From: Priapulus caudatus
Taxonomy: Eukaryota; Priapulida; Priapulimorpha; Priapulimorphida; Priapulidae
NCBI RefSeq assembly: GCF_000485595.1
Contig: NW_014577318.1
Span: forward strand, 1-59,975
DNA: 59,975 nucleotides
Reading direction: 5' to 3'
Position 1 is the stretch's first letter. Each line of letters opens with the position of its first letter. Position numbers and translations under genes: made by a program. The notes under the pieces were generated by a model, which did no database searches, was not told where the DNA came from, and saw only the letters and a list, made by a program, of their open reading frames with translations. Shown here in pieces: positions 43,101-52,100 of this stretch.

Positions 43101-45061
43101 ACTTGAAGTAATCCAATTCCTTATCAGTTCTTGGTACATCTTTGTCTATCACTCTTATGGACCCCTTTAAATCATTTAGATCATACTCTTGCCTGCCAGC
43201 ATAAACCTAAAACGAGCCAATACAAAAACAAAATCAATGCATTATTATTGTGCAATATCTGCAAATAGGAAATAAAGCAATGAGTAAAAGTAACTACACT
43301 AACTTATGGAAAGTTATATAATGCCAATTTCTACATTAAAGCTAGGCCTCTAAAGTTCTCAACGATGAATATTTTAAATGGATATTTTACTAATGAACTT
43401 TCTGCATCTCCCACATGTTATTTTTCATAATTTCACTATCATAATAAATATAAATATGGAATTAAATCAAAAAAGCTACCTCGGCCTGGATTTTCATGAA
43501 CTCCAGCTGCTGTTTCCCCTCTGACGTCTGAGCGAGAGCGGAAACCGGTGATACTCGCTGTACCACGTCATTGCTACCTCCACCTTCACTTTCAGACCAC
43601 CTGAACACGACGTATGAGCAGTGAGCAACTGAGCATATGAATAGTAACAGCGAGCACATTCTCTACATATCTTTAACTTTGATCGTTTTGTATGTTGAAT
43701 TGTATTATTTGTATTATTGAATTGTATCATTTGAACTCTATCAAACTTTCATTTATTAATCTTGTTTTTGCTGAAGAGTCAGCTCACCTAGCGTGAATTA
43801 AAGACTCTGCTTCGGGATCGCCACTTTGCGCAAGTATAGATTTCCAACGCTGCTTCAGTGCCTCGTACTTAAGGTAGCTCTCTGCAAGCAGCAACTGCCT
43901 TTCCCTACAGAAGAATAATTACATAAAAGCCTAGCTGCATTTGTGCAACATAACTTCTAAATATTTGGAGCGTTCATGCAAACTATTATTATTATATGTA
44001 TATGATCATGTATAGACATGTTTTCCAAAATAAGCAAAAGTTCACTTGATCAAAATACCTTTTAGTAGATGTCAATGGATACAGTCCATACAGGAACCTC
44101 CAGACATCTGGGCGCACCTCTGGATCAACTCCACCTACGTTTGATATGTATTTATGTTCAGTAAAATGTTGGAGCAAGTTTATGGATAAATTTAATAATA
44201 CCATAACTCTAATTCAAATTATTCCTTATCAGAAGCCCCATGTATGCCCTGTTAAACATTGGTGTGCAGGGAACTGATCTAAACTGATAATGCACATACT
44301 ATAGTATACAATGCCAATCCGTTTCTTTCACTGAAAGTTTCAAACTCAAGTTTTAAGTACCTTAGCCACACGCGCACACACCACACATCATGTTTGCACA
44401 TGATGATGACAGTGACTGTGATGTAACGTACCGGCGACGGCGTACGAGCTAACATTAGTCAAATCCACAATAATCAATAATCAAGGAATGATGGAAAAAC
44501 CCCAACCCTAACACACTTCGTGATACCTAAGGTTATACTTTATGGGTTAGGGTTTTTGCATCATTCCTTGATATATGGAAAGTCTGTGCATCAGTTGATG
44601 ATACACAGAAATCTGTGCAACACTTCGTGATACCTAAGCCTAGGCTAAGGTGCCTAAAGTTAAACTAGGCTAAAGTGGATTTGCGCCAGTTACCTTTAAA
44701 TATTGTTTTTCTCAACAGATGTTCATCAACAAGCCGACCGTCTGTATCGAAAAAATTGTTGAAATCTTTTCGTGTGAGAGGTTGTGACCTGCTGTTGCTT
44801 GAAATCTCTTCAGAGATTAGGCGTCCGATGCGCGACTGGTTGCTAAACCCGGATGCGTCAGTGAAATCGACATACTCAAAGCTATTGTCATAACTGCAAC
44901 GTCTGTAAAAAAAAAAGACACGACAGGAATGTTAAACTAGTGCATGATATATTCGTTCAAGTTATTGCATGATCGTGCAGATTTAGTATTTGATGCTTAT
45001 TTACGATAATAATTCATTATTTGTGAATAAGTTTGTTCAACCTTGTCAATCCATCCGCCAT
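40108..45061 (-). CDS. TBC-domain Rab GTPase-activating protein, TBC1D15/17/25-like (13 exons, 476 aa)
   Basis: TBC proteins switch off Rab GTPases on membranes by supplying an arginine and a glutamine finger. Exons in transcript order: 45061-45042, 44902-44694, 44134-44059, 43904-43788, 43600-43480, 43206-43103, 42808-42676, 42345-42264, 42061-41971, 41702-41554, 41092-40951, 40559-40466, 40200-40108; each junction is GT-AG and in frame. Before the TBC domain the text RKDFNNFFDTDGRLVDEHL...IFKGGVDPEVRPDVWRFL is typical of this subfamily. Both catalytic motifs are intact: I201-x2-D204-x2-R207 (VIDKDVPRTD) and Y242-A-Q244 (GYAQGMND), followed by AFWCF and FCHRWLILGFKREFGFEDG. It lacks the N-terminal region of vertebrate TBC1D15. 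For exon 11 the acceptor at 41093 was chosen over the one about 30 bp upstream because only it keeps frame. Exon 13 (VIERPSS...STKTS) is inferred from splice and frame only. Confidence 0.9.
44480..44572. mobile_element. 93-bp hairpin element with telomere-like arms, in TBC intron 2
   Basis: Inverted ends ATCAAGGAATGATG continue into AAAAACCC(C/T)AACCC and its complement GGGTTAGGG. No clear target duplication. A neighbouring word CACTTCGTGATACCTAAG is repeated at 44514 and 44622. Confidence 0.6.
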
Positions 45062-45688
45062 GATGTAAATATTTCTCTCACCACCAATCAGTGAATCACA
45101 ATCACATGGCACATTGCACTAGCGAAAACACGGTTTTGTGTCAATAGTTGCCATTTTAGAATCAATAATAGGTTGATTCAATACAAAATAATATTTTATT
45201 ATTATTATTTTATATTACAATGACATATGATATTGGATATATATGATGGATTGCAGTATAATTGCAAATATGTCCACGTGGTGGCGTTGCTGTTGTTGAC
45301 AAATATGTCAACTTCCACTACAACTACAAGCAGACAAGCGTTAACTAAAACAGTGAGTATATATTTTATGTTAAGTTACATTAGAACTCCCATGCATACA
45401 TCTCTGTGTTCACTGTGGCATGTATTGATATAATTCACTGTATGTGCAGCGATCCGTCATCAGAAATGGAAGTTTTGAACAATTTCTGTCAGCAGTTCCA
45501 CAGCCCACGAACTGTGGCACAGTGACACTCAGTCTCACGACACACTGTCACTCACAGACACAGTCACGCCCAGTCAATAATAACATGTTAGTAAATAAAC
45601 ACGAATTGTGTTTACTACCAAACCCTTTATGTAGTGATAATTCTAACAACTGAACATTCGGCTACATACTGATCCCAATATTGGGGCC
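45062..45688. other. 5' flank of the TBC gene; nothing coding recognised
   Basis: Contains a CCAAT word 24 bp upstream of the ATG (45085, plus orientation) and AT-rich DNA. The 45583-45630 stretch belongs to a dispersed repeat word shared with 46075-46115 (inverted) and 52118-52165. Confidence 0.35.
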
Positions 45689-45960
45689 CTGAAACACACG
45701 GTGTCACCACACGCACACCACTGCACAAACTCATAAAAAATAGTAGGGGAGCAGGTGGGAAAGCGTGATCGTCAAATCAACAGTCAAAACAACGCTCGCT
45801 TAGACTTCAGCATCATGCACTGATCACTGCTTCAGTTCACACCTTAAAAGCGCAAATGCACAAACTATCGTGGCCCAAGGACACACTTTCCCACCTGCTC
45901 CCCTACTATTTTTTATGAGTTTGTGCAGTGGTGTGCGTGTGGTGACATCGTGTGTTTCAG
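45689..45960. mobile_element. 272-bp foldback MITE with 79-bp arms
   Basis: The arms begin CTGAAACACACG(G/A)TGTCACC and match over 79 bp with two mismatches (45689-45767 and 45960-45882 reversed). The spacer is about 114 bp. The near identity of the arms suggests a recent insertion or conversion. No convincing target duplication. No open frame. Confidence 0.85.
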
Positions 45961-48900
45961 ATGAGCATTCGAACACCATTTATATGTAAGTTACTAAGTA
46001 TAAGGCGATAGGGGTACTATTTGTGTACTCCCTATCGCCTTATACTTCTATATAAAGACTGGTACTCGTAGTAAGTACAATTTGTGTTTATTCACCATCA
46101 TTTTACTATTGAAATGGCCCAAGTTCATGTGGCTAATCAGGCTGGTCATTTTCATGATGGAGCCCACTGTGTCAGGCACTGATACTACCACTGGCTTCAT
46201 TTAGCTTTTAGGATTTTAGTAGAGGTGACTGCTTGAAGTGTTTAAGGAGCTAAGCCAGAATAGGGCATCTACTAGGAGTAATCACCCAGAAAATGTTGAA
46301 ATTATATAATGTGCGAGGCGGTCAATCATTCGTCTGAGTCTTATCATTTACCTACTTTTGCCATGTACCGCTTTCTAATGATCCGTTGAAGTTCACCTGT
46401 TTTTGTTATTCCATATTGCAATTCTCTTCCTACCTCTGTAGGTAATTGCACAATTGAAACTTTCTATTTCAATCTACGCTATTTATCTATCAATTGGTCA
46501 GTAGTTGTAGTTGTAATTGACTCCTTCCTTCTTCAGTACAGTCCCTTGGGCTTTAAAAAAGGCCACTTGGTAAACAAAGTAAGAGTCAAAAATACAAATA
46601 GGTGGGTTTTAATTGAACAAGCAATGGTAGCCATAGTATTACTAATTCATACAGCTATGCTATGTCATTCCTAGGCTTAATTATCTATGTACTGTTTCTA
46701 TTCATGAAAAGATTGTTAGTCCAACTGAGCTACATAATTCCCATCTCCCTAAACCCACTAATGCATCTCATCGGTCTACCATCCTTTATTCCACAACAGG
46801 AATAGGTCCTGTTTGGCATTTTGTATTGTATATCTTGTGATGTGTGAAGATTCTTTCCCTGGTTATCAAGCTGCTTGTCCCACAAAAATCATGTAAAATT
46901 TCTCATATTTCATTCATTGATTTAATGCTAACATAGAGCTCTTGCCCATGGTAGGTGTTTGTTTCATTTATTGTCATTGTCAGTGCTTATATGTTAATTA
47001 AGGTCACTCATTACTGTTGTCAGGTCTGTTTTTGGTACCATGTCAACCACTTCCTATAGTTGCTTTTGAAATTCGTTAATGACTTTATAAACGGCCAGGT
47101 GTCTTTCTCTATAGCACGGACACTACTGATATTTATCAACTTTGTGAGAAGTGTGTTAAGAGTGTGCATTGATGAAATTCTGATTCTACGCTGCTTTTTT
47201 GCATTATCAACATGCGACCCACACTATATCCGTGGTCATCTATATTTGGTGGCTGTGAGTGAAATCATGGAAAGCCTATTTAATTTGCTTATCCCGTCAA
47301 GATTGTATATATTTCAATTAATTAAAAATTAATTAATTAATTAAATTGGTCTGCGCTTATATTGAATTTTTTTCTGATTTTTGCAATAGTTGTCTAAAAC
47401 TAGTAAACATGGATGTGGCTAAATGCTTACATAAATGTTTTGTTTATTGCAAGTGAATTACAATAATTGGTCTTACATTGTAAGTTGTGCATACATATGT
47501 GTACACTAACCTACTGCATACATGCACAGACATACATCATTATAAACTAAACTAATAAGTCTGCAGTGTAGTGCCATAGTGAATATACTAGTGAGACAGT
47601 ACAAGTAGTACATAAATTGCCTTCAACAATTACTTGTAATCTCATCTGCTATACAACCATTTTGGCAAGTCTCGATTATGAGTTGGGTATATTTCCCTCA
47701 AATCTTCTAGTAAACTAACTAGCTCTCAATGATGAAAATTTAGCACAAAGATAAAACATTGAAAAGATCACATAAAACCTGATCGAATGCATTCAATTTG
47801 ATTCTATAATTTCTAATTAATGAGTATACCATGTCAATCGAAAACATTGTAACAGGCTAGCTGCTATATGAAGATATTTACATTTCGTACCATGTTTCGA
47901 GTGCAGACACATTTATAAGTCATAGAAAAGAAAAAATCAGAGAAAGAGATAGACATAGAGACAGACAGATGCGACACTTAGTTCGGTAATAATCAGTGAA
48001 CCATCTACGTCAGTCTTCATAAAAGGAATGAGTAAAACGATAAATTCTGAGGTAAAAGCACACAACTGTGATAAATCTTATACGTAGTATATATATGCAA
48101 ATTTACTTGTATATAAAAACCTTGGGTCTATCTCGGCAGTATGCCTTCCGACTGCCTTCATACGGGCTAGTCTGTGAGCGACCCGGCAGTGCACAATGAT
48201 TTGTGGTAGGACTATATTCTTGAGCATATTACAGAGAATGAACAGATGCATGTGCAGATACCGCACCCATAGGAGCGGGCACTGACTCGTGTAATGAATG
48301 GATTACGTATAAACCTGTTATCATACTGCGCATACTTCTCATTCCATGTGCGACAAATATGCTTTCTGAATTCAAATATAGTTGCCTGTCATTACGTGGG
48401 GTTCTATGACCAGCAACTGTTTACAGCGACAGAATTTGTCCTTGTCTTCTAAAAGCAGTGTTTTGTTATGAACAGCTTGATATTTTCCTCTCAAGAGTTC
48501 GATGCTGGTGTTGACAATCAAATATATAAATTAACATATTCAAAAACAATAGTTCATGCAATTTACGCATGGGTATGGCACTCACACACGCACGCACGCA
48601 CACACATAAAAACACACACAAACACACGCAAATATATATATAACAGTGGTAAACTCACAAAGAACTACATATCGTAGAGTGGTAAATATGCTTGGTGAAT
48701 CTCTCCTAAAACAATAATACATTTATATACACATGGGAGAAACTGAAACATGAATGTGAACACGCATGAGCATTACAGAAAATTCAGTAAAATCTCTTCT
48801 TCCGTAACGTAAAATCGTCAATACACAATAAAAACACTGATTTCATACAGTTTTATCTAGCCATGTGCCCATTTCGTTATCAATGTAAAATTATGAATGA

Positions 48901-49177
48901 TTTTACATTACCTATCGTAATTGAACAATGTGGATGATGGCTGTGTCAGTAGTGTGAACTTTTCTTATTTGTGATAAAACCTAGTTCGTGTCTGTATGCA
49001 ATTACGGGATACTTGCATCCGGCTAACAGAAACTGGTTAAAAACAACCTGATAAGGTCAGGGAATCTAAAATTTGAGATTATTCGAGATTATCTGAAAGA
49101 TTAAGATAATATCTCTTCCTGATAATATCAGTGGTGACCACCATTGAATGTTAAGATCATCGATGTGGAAGGCTATG
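45961..49177. other. Intergenic DNA between the TBC and LRR genes
   Basis: AT-rich. Includes a 52-bp hairpin at 45996-46047 (arms AAGTATAAGGCGATAGGG). A minus-strand run near 46450-46350 reads PTEVGRELQYGITKTGELQ but is closed by stops at both ends. The lower part of the LRR gene 3' UTR lies directly below 49178. A short CA tract occurs at 48582-48630. Confidence 0.4.
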
Positions 49178-52100
49178 TCATACAGAAGAGCCTTCTGCAT
49201 CTGATGGCTTCTTCACGTTATTTTCATCTGTGACAGCATCCGCGGAATCGTCCTTCGTTTTCGACGATTCGTTTTCGTTCGCCTCGCTTTTCGCCGCGGG
49301 GGTGGTTTCTTCCGCGGCGTCGGCCTGTTGCTTCTGCTTTCCTCCCGGCGGCTCCGGCAGTTCGTCCTCCATCACCAACGTCAGGTTGTCGAATCCCTTC
49401 TCGACTTCGGTCTTGTTCTCCTTCTCGTCCTCCTTCGTGTTGTAATTGATGAGGCGGCGCCGCCAGAGCAGGTACAGCGCCACGGCGACGATGATCAGGA
49501 CCAGCAGGATGATGACGATGGCGATGGCGGCTTTGCCGCCGCCGCTCAGCCCCTCGGCGGCCGGCGGCAGCGGCGGACACGGCGCAATGACGCTGTCGTT
49601 GAGCGCGCGGACGTACTTGCCGCGTAGCTCCGGCGGCGACGCGCAGCGCAGGCACGCGATCGCGCTCGGACGCACGCGGCAGTCGCCGGCTGTCGGCGCG
49701 CGGCGCACCCACGCGTGCAGCGGCCGCAGCTCGCACGAGCACCGCCACGGATTGCCGTCGAGCGCGATGGTGGCGCCCCCTCGCAGCGCGTCGGCGACGA
49801 CCTCCTCGTCGATGCTCTCGAGGCGGTTCGCGCGCAGGTCGAGCGCGGCGTTGTCGTGGCGACGCGAGAATCGCTCGCGCAGCAGCGCCGCGGGGAACTC
49901 CCGCAGGAGGTTGCCGTCGAGCGTGAGTTGGCGGAGGCGGGGTAACCGCGGCAACGCGTCCGGCGGGAAGGCGGTGAATCCGCACGCGGTGAGGTTGAGC
50001 GCGCGCAGCTCGTTGAGGCCGGCGATCGACGCGGGAAGCTGAGCGAGCGAGAGGGGATTCCCGCTGAGGTCGAGATACTCGAGAGAGGGCGCCAGCGGAA
50101 CGAGCATTGCCGCGGCGACCGACGCGAGCTCGTTGGACGCGAGCGAGAGACGCTTGGCGACGAGTCCCTTGAACGGAGACTGCTGCTGCTGCTGCTGCTG
50201 ATGCGTCCCGTCGAAGACGTAGCTCATCTTGTTGCGCGAGAGGCCGAGGTACTCGAGGTAGAGCCCGCCGAACGCCCCCTCCTCTACGACCCCGATTTGA
50301 TTCCCGTCGAGGTTCAGCGTCTTCAGCTGGAGGAAGCCGGAGAGGAGGCGCGTCTGCACTCGTTGGATGAGGTTGTCGGCGAGGTTGAGGTGGAGGAGGC
50401 GGCCGATGAAGGAGAAGCTGTCGTCGTCGACGCTGCGGATCGCGCAGCCGGCGGCGGAGAGATGCTGCAGCGTCGGCGTGTCGATGAACACGTTCTTGTC
50501 GAACGTCCTGCGGGGAAACATAGCAAAGAGAAATCTAAAATTAACAACAAAATACTTGAAAAAAGAGTGTGTGACGTTTGACGTTCTCGTTGAACGTCCC
50601 GCGGGGGAAGAGAATCGAAAATTTACACACGCGGAAAAAAAACTACTAAAAAATTGCTGTAACGAATGTGTGATGCGGAAAATCGAAAAGAGAATCGAAA
50701 ATTTACACGCAAAAAAAGTTTGTGACGAGTGATTGAGAGACTGTTGGTGTTATCAAGAGTAGATAATATAACAGTTATATTATCTACTCTTGGTGTTATG
50801 GGGATACACAGGGGACGGCTGCTTATAGCTGTAACGAATGTGGGATGTGGGAAATCGCAAAGAGAATCGAAAATTTACACGCAAAAAAAAACATGACAAG
50901 ACGATGAAAAGATTTGTGACGAGTGATTCGGAGACTCTTGTTGTTGTGAAGATACACGTGTAACGGTGTGTTCTTTGCTGTATAACGAATGTGTAATACA
51001 TTTTCGCGCGAACAGTTTCTAATTACTATTAGTTGAAAAACGAACTAAACGTGCGTCCTCGGTGTTCTTATACTGATTTTACGAGCCGGCAACCAGAGAC
51101 TCACTCACTGTACGCTTCATACATACATAGCAGCTCCTATAAGCTAGAATGATCAGCCGAAAATACACCGCCGCCAGCATACACACTCAGAGGAGCAGCA
51201 GCCGCGCATAAATAGCCTCCACTAAGGAGAATTTCCTTGTTAATGCAGAAGGAAGGGGGCAAGCCGCTATCGCCGAGGTGCTCGCGAAGTCGTTTGTGTT
51301 ATTCCACATGTTGTAATTTTCGGCTTTGTGTGTGTGTGTGTGTGTGTGTGCGAGTGCGGCGTGCGGTTTATCGTCTGAGTGCTGCAGCTGACATAACCAG
51401 ATATCACATGTAAATGATGTAAGTGTAGCCAGTTATACCTCCCGAGTCCCTCCCCCTCTCTTCCTTCATGTGTTCACGTGTAGAGGGAACGTGAACTCTC
51501 TATGACTAAGGGCGATCAGTACATACATGTTACCAAGAGCATATAAAGAAGGACCTTCTTTCTATACTGAAGAAAGACCTTCTTTATATGCTCTTGATGT
51601 TACTGAACGGGTTACCTACATGTAAGTGTAGCCAGATATACCATCCCCCCTTCCTTCATGTGTTCACGTGTAGAGGGAACGTGAACTCTCTATGACTAAG
51701 GGTGATCAGTACATGTTACTGAACGGGTTACCGCGTACATCAGGAGTAGATAATAGGGAATTATAGAGGGATATATAGGGAATAGGGGATAATAGGGAAT
51801 TTCCCTATTATCTACTCCTGCCGTACATGTAAGTGTAGCCAGTTATGCCCTCCTCCCCCTCTCTTCCTTCATGTGTTCACGTGTAGAGGGAACGTGAAAC
51901 ATCACCAAGGGTTCAGTACATGTTACTGAACCGGTTACCGTACATGTAAGTGTAGCCAGTTATACCCTACTCCCTCTTCTTTCATGTGTACACGTGTAGC
52001 TTCATGAGCACACGTGTAGAAAGAAACATGAAACATGCCGTCAAGTGCTCGGTACGTGTAACTGAACGGGTTACCGAGTGTGTCTGGGCACAGGCACTTG

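Larger units (their letters stand above)
51411..52085. repeat. Four tandem copies of a unit of about 125-130 bp, two interrupted by hairpins
   Basis: Each unit runs GTAAGTGTAGCCAG, TTCCTTCATGTG, TTCACGTGTAGAGG, GAACGTGAA, CAGTACATGTTACTGAAC, GGGTTACC. Copies start near 51419, 51622, 51829 and 51946. Copy 1 contains a 63-bp hairpin and the copy 2/3 junction an 80-bp hairpin; uninterrupted copies show the empty sites. Confidence 0.85.

Noticed and set aside
46350-46450. Protein-like stretch PTEVGRELQYGITKTGELQ
   Set aside because: Closed by stops at both ends, no splice context and no family recognised.
49224-50732. Large frames on both strands over the LRR last exon, such as an Arg/Ala-rich 253-codon frame and a 198-codon plus frame
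   Set aside because: Shadows produced by the GC-rich coding sequence; the LRR frame has signal peptide, repeats, LRRCT and transmembrane segment in register.
51411-52085. A CRISPR-like repeat array
   Set aside because: Tandem units are contiguous without unique spacers, and the setting is a eukaryotic intron.
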